From a virus: a stretch of DNA of 21,907 nucleotides. Shown here in pieces: positions 6,768 through 11,881 of this stretch. The notes beneath the pieces were generated by a model. It saw only the letters and a program-made list of their open reading frames with translations, did not search any database and had not been told where the DNA came from. The translations under genes were made by a program, and so were the position numbers. The stretch is from the IMG/VR virus record IMGVR_UViG_3300028025_002951, positions 1-21,907 of that record; one strand, given 5' to 3'. Every line of letters begins with the position of its first letter. Within the stretch, counting starts at the first letter, position 1.

Positions 6768-6880
6768 TCAGGTGGCGGAATTGGTGCCAAATATAATCCC
6801 TCCACTCAATAGGGATGAAGGTAATAACGAGGGTAATCGGGAATAACTTTATATTACAGGTTCGAATCCTGTCCTGACTA
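6766..6880 (+). tRNA. Aberrant tRNA-like RNA 1 (Leu-like D region, isotype unclear)
   Basis: Seven-bp acceptor AGTCAGG/CCTGACT (6766-6772 with 6873-6879), discriminator A6880 and no encoded CCA. The T arm is canonical: ACAGG, loop TTCGAAT, CCTGT (6856-6872). The D region GGCGGAATTGGT resembles type II (Leu) tRNAs. The middle is odd. A hairpin ATCCCT/AGGGAT (6796-6801, 6811-6816) has a 9-nt loop, an extra 33 nt follow, and AATATA(A) at 6790 can pair with TTATATT at 6849-6855 right beside the T arm. At 115 nt it is long for a tRNA. It may be a degenerate tRNA or a tRNA-like structure with another job. Confidence 0.55.
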
Positions 6881-6882
6881 CT

Positions 6883-6960
6883 ATGAATAGAGCTGTTGAG
6901 TTAATCACTCAAAGGAATGCAGACAATGGAGATGAGCGACCCATCTATTCATTTTTATAG
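6883..6960 (+). other. Inverted-repeat element containing a 25-codon ORF
   Basis: A perfect 9-bp inverted repeat ATGAATAGA/TCTATTCAT (6883-6891, 6943-6951) encloses a second perfect hairpin, TTGAGT/ACTCAA. The same segment is an uninterrupted ORF from ATG 6883 to TAG 6958-6960 (25 aa, MNRAVELITQRNADNGDERP...). It fits exactly between the two tRNA-like RNAs. It is either a structured RNA spacer, a micro-ORF, or both; neither is proven. Confidence 0.4.
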
Positions 6961-7061
6961 TCAGGTGGTGGAATGGAGACACACATCGGAACTGCTTGTA
7001 AAAGTGATGGCACATTGAGATAACCTTAGATGTGCGTGCAGGATCATAGCCTGCCCTGACA
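6959..7061 (+). tRNA. Aberrant tRNA-like RNA 2 (type II-like, possible TGT anticodon)
   Basis: The acceptor GTCAGG/CCTGAC (6960-6965 with 7055-7060) is the same as in RNA 1, with a mismatched outer pair. D arm GTG...CAC has a Leu-like GGAATGG loop. A long variable arm is formed by GCACAT/ATGTGC. The T stem GCAGG/CCTGC has loop ATCATAG, which departs from TTCRANY. The presumed anticodon arm is extended: CATC/GATG, a bulge, ACT/AGT, then a 9-nt loop GCTTGTAAA. A 7-nt reading CTTGTAA would give TGT (Thr). It is weak as a working tRNA and better read as tRNA-derived. Confidence 0.45.
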
Positions 7062-7084
7062 ACAATTAACTTAAATAAAAAAGT

Positions 7085-7222
7085 ATGAAAGAATATAAAT
7101 GGGGAAGACTGATGATTATCAATCAAATAGGATTGATGATAACGTGGGGGACTTCTACTGTACCAAAACGTAGATACATTACATTAGAAATTCCTTTCTT
7201 AATCATTCAGATCTATATCTAA
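7085..7222 (+). CDS. Small hydrophobic protein (45 aa), easily missed
   Basis: ATG 7085 to TAA 7220-7222. The product begins MKEYKWGRL, has a hydrophobic segment (MIINQIGLMITWG), a basic turn (PKRR) and a second hydrophobic segment (ITLEIPFLIIQIYI). This charge and hydrophobicity pattern is that of a small membrane protein and is unlikely in random sequence of this composition, but no family is recognised. It fills most of the gap between tRNA-like RNA 2 and the next gene. Confidence 0.5.
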   Translation: MKEYKWGRLMIINQIGLMITWGTSTVPKRRYITLEIPFLIIQIYI

Positions 7223-7234
7223 ATAGTAAAAAAC

Positions 7235-7570
7235 ATGTCAATAACAAAAGAAGATAGTAAATGGTCAGCATTGTTTCTAGAAGTGATTGATAAATTGCCA
7301 CATAGCAAAAGTCGAGTCCCATATACATATCATCACGATTACTTACGATTTCATTCTACAGTTTTTGAAGATATGTCAAGAAGTGAAGTTGCTTCGTCAC
7401 ACACAGCTGACGATGATGAATTATACGCAGTTGCGTTAACACAATTACTCATCAATTTGGGGGTGAATTCAATTTATCTTCTTTCTTCAGAAGATTTGGT
7501 GATTTGTAAAAAAGCAAAAGAAATAACAGATGCAGCATTGACTCGTTACAAGTGGAAGCACCTGTCCTGA
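7235..7570 (+). CDS. Hypothetical protein (111 aa)
   Basis: ATG 7235 to TGA 7568-7570. Mixed polar sequence with several His residues (HKLPHSK region, YHHDYLRFH), an acidic patch (TADDDELYAV) and a C-terminal helix (LVICKKAKEITDAAL). No domain is recognised. Its last codons (from 7561) are built on a 14-bp copy of the 3' end of tRNA-like RNA 1, so its C-terminus (KHLS) may have formed by recombination at a tRNA remnant. Function unknown. Confidence 0.68.
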   Translation: MSITKEDSKWSALFLEVIDKLPHSKSRVPYTYHHDYLRFHSTVFEDMSRSEVASSHTADDDELYAVALTQLLINLGVNSIYLLSSEDLVICKKAKEITDAALTRYKWKHLS

Positions 7571-7574
7571 CTAC
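7561..7574 (+). repeat. 14-bp copy of tRNA-like RNA 1 3' end
   Basis: CCTGTCCTGACTAC here is identical to 6868-6881, the 3' T-stem strand plus acceptor strand and tail of RNA 1. No matching 5' half lies nearby. It overlaps the stop of the 111-aa gene. Confidence 0.6.
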
Positions 7575-7632
7575 AAGGCTAAGCGATCCCACCTGCCTAC
7601 AATTGGGATGTGAGTTGTTAGTAGGTAGCCTT
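7575..7632 (+). ncRNA. Structured intergenic element, possible terminator
   Basis: AAGGCTA (7575-7581) pairs with TAGCCTT (7626-7632). Inside, ATCCCA/TGGGAT (7586-7591, 7604-7609) and the competing CTGCCTAC/GTAGGTAG (7593-7600, 7621-7628, one G-T pair) can form. The pairing choices are mutually exclusive, as in a switching structure. The T-rich TCTTATT after the outer stem is too weak for a classic terminator. It fills the gap before the gene at 7654. Confidence 0.4.
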
Positions 7633-7653
7633 TCTTATTAAAATTAAAACAAT

Positions 7654-7920
7654 ATGATACCACCATTTGCAATCCAAGTAGAAGAAGTTCTAGAGCAGAT
7701 TCAAACAATGCTTATCGACAAGAATCGTAAGTACGGAAACTCTGCACTAGAGCCTCTTGGCGTGTTTAGTAAGTTGTCCGCAAAAGAAGGACTACTAATT
7801 CGCATTGATGACAAGCTAAAAAGAATTAAAAACGGAAGCTTGGAGAAAGACGATGAGGACGTGGTAAATGACTTGATTGGTTACCTTGTCCTGCTGAAGA
7901 TCAGCGATAATGTAAAGTAA
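7654..7920 (+). CDS. MazG-like / Nmad1 (DUF1599-type) protein
   Basis: 88 aa. The pattern DKNRKYGNSALEPLGVF, then a middle helix with IRIDDKLKRIKNG and EDVVNDLIGYLVLL matches small phage proteins of the Nmad1/DUF1599 and MazG-like all-alpha NTP pyrophosphohydrolase type, with acidic residues in the last two helices placed to bind Mg2+. Such proteins act on nucleotide pools or in modified-nucleotide pathways. No other base-modification gene is visible in the window, so the substrate is open. Confidence 0.7.
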   Translation: MIPPFAIQVEEVLEQIQTMLIDKNRKYGNSALEPLGVFSKLSAKEGLLIRIDDKLKRIKNGSLEKDDEDVVNDLIGYLVLLKISDNVK

Positions 7921-7931
7921 GTTTTACAAAA

Positions 7932-7964
7932 TGCACAATAAATGTGTAATATATTGCACAATAA
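7932..7964 (+). repeat. Direct repeat TGCACAATAA x2 (operator-like)
   Basis: TGCACAATAA at 7932-7941 and 7955-7964, 23 bp apart, in the 56-bp gap before the gene at 7977. The second copy lies in an imperfect palindrome TATTG-CA-CAATA (7952-7963). Possible binding site for a regulator; no promoter is clearly seen. Confidence 0.4.
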
Positions 7965-7976
7965 GATAATTAATCA

Positions 7977-8213
7977 ATGAAACAGACAGCAATACAACAG
8001 GCCATTGTAATGGTTAGAAACAGAATAGACTCACAAATTGATACCTTGATGGGTAAGCATACAACTCATCATCTTCAAAAAGTTGAGAGAGATTTATATG
8101 ATTTACTTGAGGCAGAGAAGGAGCAGATAATGGATGCTTTTCTTGATGGCTATAGGTCACACCCATATTTAGCTGAACAGTACTACAACGAAACCTACGG
8201 AGATGACACCTAA
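7977..8213 (+). CDS. Small hypothetical protein, cassette B gene 1
   Basis: 78 aa, paralogue of 1119-1343: both have an AxxxEKEQI/KEMERKQI helix followed by a hydrophobic-aromatic stretch and end EQYYNETYG/EEYYRENYG. It is helical throughout with two His residues (KHTTHHL). It overlaps the next gene by 11 bp, without the C-tract insert that separates the equivalent genes in cassette A. Function unknown. Confidence 0.75.
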   Translation: MKQTAIQQAIVMVRNRIDSQIDTLMGKHTTHHLQKVERDLYDLLEAEKEQIMDAFLDGYRSHPYLAEQYYNETYGDDT

Positions 8214-8418
8214 AGAAAAAGCAGAAGAACTGATAGATAAGTTCATACATAGTGAATCCCAAGATGGATACAATGATGTCAGAGATATACACGCTGCTAT
8301 AAGATGTGCATTGATATCAGTAGATGAGATAATCATTGTTTTAAATTTTAATCAATGGAAAAATACAAAGCAAATTGATTATTATATAGAAGTTAGACAA
8401 GAACTAGAGAAACTATGA
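8203..8418 (+). CDS. Small hypothetical protein, cassette B gene 2
   Basis: 71 aa, paralogue of 1378-1578. Identical first 21 bases (MTPKEKA), shared SVDEI core and QELEKL end. The middle is more variable (ESQDGYNDVRDIHAA). The start ATG 8203 lies inside cassette B gene 1, and the stop overlaps the following gene by ATGA, as in cassette A. Helical, no recognised domain. Confidence 0.75.
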   Translation: MTPKEKAEELIDKFIHSESQDGYNDVRDIHAAIRCALISVDEIIIVLNFNQWKNTKQIDYYIEVRQELEKL

Positions 8419-8615
8419 GTCCAGACATCACCATGTGCCCAGGGACAAATTGTCCCTACAAAGAAAGTTGCTACCGATTTACCGCTAAGCCAAGCGAGTA
8501 TTGGCAGTCGTATTTTACAGAGCCACCAATTAAGGACGGAAAATGTGATATGTATTGGGGAGATTTAAGCGAAGCCATTTGGGGTCAGCTTCAAGACATA
8601 GTGAAACCTAAATAA
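8415..8615 (+). CDS. Cys-rich small protein, possible metal binding
   Basis: 66 aa. Cysteines at 8, 13, 19 and 44 (C-x4-C-x5-C ... C) in a CPGTNCPYKESCYRF context with many aromatic residues (YWQSYF, CDMYWGD). The spacing suits a Zn or Fe-S site, but no named family is certain. It is the last gene of the early block, before the convergent terminator. Overlaps the upstream gene by 4 bp. Confidence 0.72.
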   Translation: MSPDITMCPGTNCPYKESCYRFTAKPSEYWQSYFTEPPIKDGKCDMYWGDLSEAIWGQLQDIVKPK

Positions 8616-8704
8616 GGTCAAATGTCGACAAAATGGAGACGGTTCTTACAAATTTATGTAAAAAGGTAACAAGCAATTCGGAATTTTCTCGAACAAGAAC
8701 CTAT

Positions 8705-8730
8705 AAGTTCACATATTGGGAACTTTTATT
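8705..8730 (+). terminator. Hairpin terminator between convergent blocks
   Basis: AAGTTC (8705-8710) and GAACTT (8720-8725) form a 6-bp stem with a 9-nt loop, followed by TTATT. It lies in the 120-bp gap between the last plus-strand and last minus-strand genes. The T-tract supports termination of plus-strand transcription; on the minus strand the tail is weak. No other gene is seen in 8616-8735. Confidence 0.5.
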
Positions 8731-8735
8731 AACCT

Positions 8736-9284
8736 TTAGAATAACTTTTTAGCAACTCCTATCTGGTGAACTTTTTCCAAAGGTTGATATTGATAGCTAA
8801 ACAAATATTTGTTGTCCAAATAGCTAACCGATGCACTCGGCTGGATCAATGAATTAACACCAGCACCCAAGTAAATTCCTTTAGCTTTTTTAACGATTGT
8901 CTCGGTTTTTGTCTCCGTAATAGTATTCGTAACCACGGGTATCTTATAATCGTTCGTAGCGGTCATTTTAAGCACTTCTCCGAGGACTTCTCCGCTTACA
9001 TAGGTGTTACCATATTCAAAAGGTAAAGTGGTCTTAAAATGGCTAATTTGTGGCTTAAAATCGATTAGTACTGTATCCCTAATAATCTGTGATTTTATCC
9101 ACTTTTTCGGCACATAAACTGTGTCTTTCACCTCAACAATCAAAGTGTCCGTTTTTGTCACGGTTTCATATTTGTAGACAGTCTCTTGATCAGGCTTTGG
9201 GTAAATGACAAAAGTCAAAAGGACACCAATTAAAAATGAAATAATTGCGATTCTTATACGCTCGTCATCTAGTACCTCTTTCAT
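8736..9284 (-). CDS. N-anchored envelope protein, spanin candidate
   Basis: 182 aa. Short charged N-terminus, one strong transmembrane helix (about 11-28, IAIISFLIGVLLTFVIY), then a long Thr/Val-rich periplasmic stretch (VTKTDTLIVEVKDTVYV ... TITETKTETIVKK). The C-terminal 45 residues are alternating and aromatic (GIYLGAGVNS, YLFSYQYQ) and end in Phe, like outer-membrane beta segments. It is the last gene of the lysis cassette. A protein tied to the inner membrane and reaching the outer membrane would suit the spanin role, but no lipobox or known spanin family is seen. The topology is read from sequence; the function is inferred. Confidence 0.72.
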   Translation of the reverse strand: MKEVLDDERIRIAIISFLIGVLLTFVIYPKPDQETVYKYETVTKTDTLIVEVKDTVYVPKKWIKSQIIRDTVLIDFKPQISHFKTTLPFEYGNTYVSGEVLGEVLKMTATNDYKIPVVTNTITETKTETIVKKAKGIYLGAGVNSLIQPSASVSYLDNKYLFSYQYQPLEKVHQIGVAKKLF

Positions 9285-9502
9285 TGCTCAATAAATAAAT
9301 TATCCTCTTCAAGTATTTTTCTAAATTCTTTACGGCACCACTCATAGGCTTTATAAGTATCGCTAGAAAGTTCTTTGTACTTCATTTCAGAACGCAATAG
9401 CTGGTCAAAGTCCCAGATTGCGCTTTTGTAATTGTGTCCGTTTATAGCCGAAAGAAAATCTTGATTATCTTCTGGCAAATCAAATTCTAGTGTTGCTTTC
9501 AT
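9281..9502 (-). CDS. Small hypothetical late protein (73 aa)
   Basis: Starts at the stop of the phosphoesterase gene (4-bp overlap) and overlaps the next gene by 4 bp. It opens with a strand (KATLEFDLPEDNQDF) followed by helices with an aromatic core (AIWDFDQLLRSEMKYKEL, YKAYEWCRKEFRKILEED). This layout is familiar from small phage proteins of Bacteroidetes but has no assigned function that I can name. No signal peptide or membrane segment. Confidence 0.78.
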   Translation of the reverse strand: MKATLEFDLPEDNQDFLSAINGHNYKSAIWDFDQLLRSEMKYKELSSDTYKAYEWCRKEFRKILEEDNLFIEQ

Positions 9503-10221
9503 AAATCCATCATTACATTAAAAGGTAATCGTCCATAATCTAAAGTTACACCAACGCCAATTGCCGGCTTCCTACCAGCCTTAGAATATGCCATTGCATA
9601 GCTATCTTTATCAATTCCGCAGCCTACTTGCTTTCCAAATATCTTAAAGTTTTTGCCAACTACGAAATTGGTGTAAGCTTCGGTATGTCGATGTCCTTGA
9701 ACGGTACTAATTAAGTCCGCTTTTGCTCTTGCAATTGCTCCTCCTTGTTCGCCATGTACGTACAAAACATCATTTAAAATATGCTCTTCGGTAAACTCCC
9801 AATGTGGAGTCTCCAAGACTTCTTTGTAGCTCTTAATCCACTTTTTAGAAATACCGGCAGTAAAAGCCTTTCGCATTACCAATCGGTCGTGATTTCCAAT
9901 GATAACAACCGCCTCTGGAAAAGCATCGCGCCATTTTTTTATCCTTTCAATAGCATAGTTCAATTCATCTAAGGCACTCATTCCATCGGGATCAGTCTCA
10001 TGGTAGGATGCATAGTGATTGTCAATAATGTCACCGATAAAGATTGTCTTTTCTGTTTTATATTTTCTCTTCTGTTCAATACAAAACTCAAGATAACCAT
10101 CAAGGCAAAAAGGCTCGTGTAAGTCACCAATTTCTAAGACCCCACCCCCCTTATTTGAATTTCTAATACCTCGAATAATTTCCCACTCTTCGCGGTTTAA
10201 TCTTGGTCTGAATTCTTCCAT
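9499..10221 (-). CDS. Calcineurin-like metallophosphoesterase
   Basis: 240 aa with the complete metallophosphoesterase motif set in order: GDLH (32-35), GDIID (63-67), GNHD (109-112), VHGE (155-158) and GHRH (176-179), which supply the two-metal ligands. Length is normal for a stand-alone enzyme. It lies between the endolysin and the envelope protein, coupled to both, so it is made late. Substrates of this superfamily range from nucleic acids to phosphoproteins and nucleotides, so none can be assigned. Enzyme class is confident; role in lysis or late DNA handling is unknown. Confidence 0.9.
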   Translation of the reverse strand: MEEFRPRLNREEWEIIRGIRNSNKGGGVLEIGDLHEPFCLDGYLEFCIEQKRKYKTEKTIFIGDIIDNHYASYHETDPDGMSALDELNYAIERIKKWRDAFPEAVVIIGNHDRLVMRKAFTAGISKKWIKSYKEVLETPHWEFTEEHILNDVLYVHGEQGGAIARAKADLISTVQGHRHTEAYTNFVVGKNFKIFGKQVGCGIDKDSYAMAYSKAGRKPAIGVGVTLDYGRLPFNVMMDL

Positions 10222-10682
10222 TACATAGCTAAATAGGTTGTTTTTCCGCTAGTTCTTATTGCTTTAAGCTTTTGTCTGCGGTTGCCATTCTTTACAAAAG
10301 AAACGTGTACCCAATCTGGGTTAAAGTCTGTTCCGAATTCCCAAATGAGCTGATCGAAATCGAGTTTATTTTTAATAAAATCGAAAACCATTCGATTAGT
10401 TACTTCGCCGTTGCTTCCATCCATGTCAATGTCAATGGCTTGTCCTTTGCAATGCTGGGAGCTTGCTCTTCCTTTTATAAAATCATTTAAAGCCTTGGAA
10501 CGGTAACCGCTAGAAATAAAAATAGGCGTTTTAAAATGCTCCCTTATTGGTTCAAAAACTTTTTCCGCTAGTAACTTAAAATTCTCAAGATGCTCGGCGG
10601 TTGGCGTATTGTCAATGCCATGACGCTTGGCCGTGTCGCTCCTGGTAATCTCGGCAAGGTTTAAATTAGGACTTATTTTCAT
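10221..10682 (-). CDS. M15-family peptidase endolysin
   Basis: 153 aa. Zn-peptidase M15 signature: SGYRS (58-62), SQH77-x6-D84-I-D86 and WVH126VS, giving the His-Asp-His metal site and catalytic region of D-Ala-D-Ala carboxypeptidase/L-Ala-D-Glu endopeptidases. There is no signal peptide, so it would need a holin to reach peptidoglycan; a holin-like gene overlaps it immediately upstream. The stop TAA and next ATG share one base. It should cut peptide stems of the cell wall at the end of infection. Confidence 0.9.
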   Translation of the reverse strand: MKISPNLNLAEITRSDTAKRHGIDNTPTAEHLENFKLLAEKVFEPIREHFKTPIFISSGYRSKALNDFIKGRASSQHCKGQAIDIDMDGSNGEVTNRMVFDFIKNKLDFDQLIWEFGTDFNPDWVHVSFVKNGNRRQKLKAIRTSGKTTYLAM

Positions 10683-10890
10683 TGTCTGTTTTTTTAAATA
10701 TCTTTTCCGCTGCCGTAATACCTAAAGCGGCCGCAGATAATGCAGCCACGGAATAAACTAAAGCGTCATTTGGATTAAAATACAAAGTCCAACACAAGGC
10801 AATCGCAGTAAGGACACCAACAAGCCTTTTGCTGGAGGCTTGCCCATGCTCTGAAAGGAAACCCTTTGCCCATGTAAAAAAGTTTTTCAT
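10666..10890 (-). CDS. Two-TM holin-like protein
   Basis: 74 aa. Two hydrophobic segments, about 23-38 (LVGVLTAIALCWTLYF) and 44-62 (LVYSVAALSAAALGITAA), separated by a short polar turn, with charged ends (FLSEHGQASSKR, EKIFKKTDNENKS). Size and topology fit small phage holins, and the gene overlaps the endolysin gene by 17 bp. Its start overlaps the stop of the hidden 41-aa gene (ATGA). Holin action is inferred from topology and neighbours. Confidence 0.78.
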   Translation of the reverse strand: MKNFFTWAKGFLSEHGQASSKRLVGVLTAIALCWTLYFNPNDALVYSVAALSAAALGITAAEKIFKKTDNENKS

Positions 10891-11012
10891 CGTCCTTGGC
10901 CTCTGTAAGTTTTTGGTTTTTGCTGGCTTTTAGAATAAGCCTTTTTAGCTTTTCCGTTTCTACGCTTGCCAAAAGAGGTTGGCTTTAAATTTAAGTTACT
11001 CCCCTTTTTCAT
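10887..11012 (-). CDS. Basic 41-aa protein, easily missed
   Basis: ATG at 11012-11010, stop TGA 10889-10887 overlapping the holin start as ATGA; it overlaps the upstream gene by 17 bp. The product starts MKKGSNLNLKPTSFGKRR and ends KTYRGQGR. It is strongly basic (about one third Lys/Arg), with no hydrophobic core. A longer ORF in another frame (10775-10972) covers part of it but runs deep into the holin gene and reads like a shadow. Coupling at both ends and the RGQGR ending support a real gene. The role may be nucleic-acid or membrane-surface binding; unproven. Confidence 0.68.
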   Translation of the reverse strand: MKKGSNLNLKPTSFGKRRNGKAKKAYSKSQQKPKTYRGQGR

Positions 11013-11199
11013 CTTTGCGCTTTTCGAAAATTGCCTTTTCGTTTTTGATTTTAAACACCAGCCAAACGATGGAAAGTAAAGAAATGATTATTGTAAGGAA
11101 AATATTCACGTTCATAAGGTCGATTGCCTGAAAAACATTGGCTAAAATCGCCGCAAATGTGGAGGGTAATCCGATTTCGTCCTTTTGGAAAATATTCAT
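10996..11199 (-). CDS. Single-TM protein, possible second holin or antiholin
   Basis: 67 aa from ATG 11199 (MNIFQKDEIGLPST). A longer reading from TTG 11226 would start inside the proposed promoter and is rejected. The product has one helix of membrane character (about residues 31-50, VNIFLTIIISLLSIVWLVF) and a highly charged C-terminus (KIKNEKAIFEKRKDEKGE). First gene of the lysis unit, ahead of the basic protein and the holin-like protein. Could regulate or assist lysis; no family recognised. Confidence 0.7.
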   Translation of the reverse strand: MNIFQKDEIGLPSTFAAILANVFQAIDLMNVNIFLTIIISLLSIVWLVFKIKNEKAIFEKRKDEKGE

Positions 11200-11223
11200 T
11201 TCATTTAATTGCTTTTCGTTTAT

Positions 11224-11231
11224 CAAAAATA
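11224..11231 (-). promoter_or_regulatory. Bacteroidetes-type -7 element for the lysis unit
   Basis: Minus-strand TATTTTTG matches TAnnTTTG and would give a start about 20 nt before the ATG at 11199. No well-spaced TTG is seen at -33, only a T-rich stretch. It stands just after a terminator, which makes a new promoter expected. Confidence 0.5.
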
Positions 11232-11248
11232 AGTCATTTTAAAGCAAA

Positions 11249-11272
11249 TAAAAAAGGGCTATTTCTAGCCCT
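11249..11272 (-). terminator. Intrinsic terminator after tail genes
   Basis: On the minus strand the 7-bp stem AGGGCTA-TAGCCCT (arms 11266-11272 and 11255-11261, loop 11262-11265) is followed by TTTTTTATTT. Strong hairpin plus T-run between the tail block and the lysis block. Confidence 0.85.
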
Positions 11273-11297
11273 CTAAATTGTCAGGTATGCATTACCA

Positions 11298-11585
11298 TTA
11301 CTTTTCCTTTAAAGCCTCGTAAAGCGGCCCTAAAACAAGCACAGTAAAGCCTTTGGCCTTGACCTTTTCCTTCACTAAATCAGCATCCGATTTGCTTAGC
11401 TCAATGTCGCCCTCGGAATAGTAAATTTTCTTAGCCAGCTCGTAAAGTCTAATCGGGTCGTCTTTCTCTTCAGCGCTAAACAAAGCATTTCCGACCATTT
11501 TTGACAAGTACATAAACTCGCCGTTCTCGCTTGTAATTTTGTTGCCTTCGATGTCTTGCAAGGCAATTGCTAGGTTTACAATCAT
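11298..11585 (-). CDS. Conserved-looking phage protein (95 aa)
   Basis: Last gene before the terminator. Begins MIVNLAIALQDIEGNKI, then a helical middle (VGNALFSAEEKDDPIRLYELAKKIYYSEG), a segment ELSKSDADLVKEKVKAKGFTVLVLGPLYEAL. The arrangement (strand, helices, then a KxKGFTVLVLGP end) is one I associate with small proteins following tail genes in Bacteroidetes phages, without known function. Overlaps the upstream gene by 4 bp. Confidence 0.78.
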   Translation of the reverse strand: MIVNLAIALQDIEGNKITSENGEFMYLSKMVGNALFSAEEKDDPIRLYELAKKIYYSEGDIELSKSDADLVKEKVKAKGFTVLVLGPLYEALKEK

Positions 11586-11863
11586 ATAAGTGTTAGGTTT
11601 AATTTGGTTGCAATATAGGAATACGCGTCGTTATTGTCGCCGTTCCAAAGCAAGTAGTTTTCGCCGTCCATTGTTACGTTACCCTCAGCAAGTGTTTGTC
11701 CAATTAATAAAGGCATTGACTCTGTTCCTTCGCCACTACTGCAAAGTTGGTAATAAAACGAACAAGCCGTCGCAAGATTATCATTTATAATATAGGCGTT
11801 TAATAAGTTAGCCTCTTGGCTTTCGCCGTTTTTCCAAATTGTTATTGGTTCGATTTGTTTCAT
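11582..11863 (-). CDS. Hypothetical late protein (93 aa), tail-linked
   Basis: Starts MKQIEPITIWKNGESQEAN, followed by mixed strands and helices (AYIINDNLATACSFYYQL, SMPLLIGQTLAEGNVTMDGENY) and an aromatic acidic region (LLWNGDNNDAYSYIATKL). No domain named. Position directly after the appendage gene and coupling to the 95-aa protein suggest a tail-fibre accessory or assembly role, which is an inference from context only. Confidence 0.76.
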   Translation of the reverse strand: MKQIEPITIWKNGESQEANLLNAYIINDNLATACSFYYQLCSSGEGTESMPLLIGQTLAEGNVTMDGENYLLWNGDNNDAYSYIATKLNLTLI

Positions 11864-11881
11864 TTTATTTTTTGTTTAAAG

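Noticed and set aside
6766-6880. tmRNA
   Set aside because: Too short, with no tag reading frame or pseudoknots; only the layout of a helix beside the T arm is similar.
10138-10152. CCCCACCCCCC tract as a fourth C-tract element
   Set aside because: It is coding sequence of the phosphoesterase (NKGGGV) and is not between genes.
10775-10972. 65-codon minus-strand ORF starting MASVETEK
   Set aside because: It runs 116 bp into the holin gene in a different frame and its C-terminal half reads as non-coding; the 41-aa frame at 10887-11012 has better coupling.
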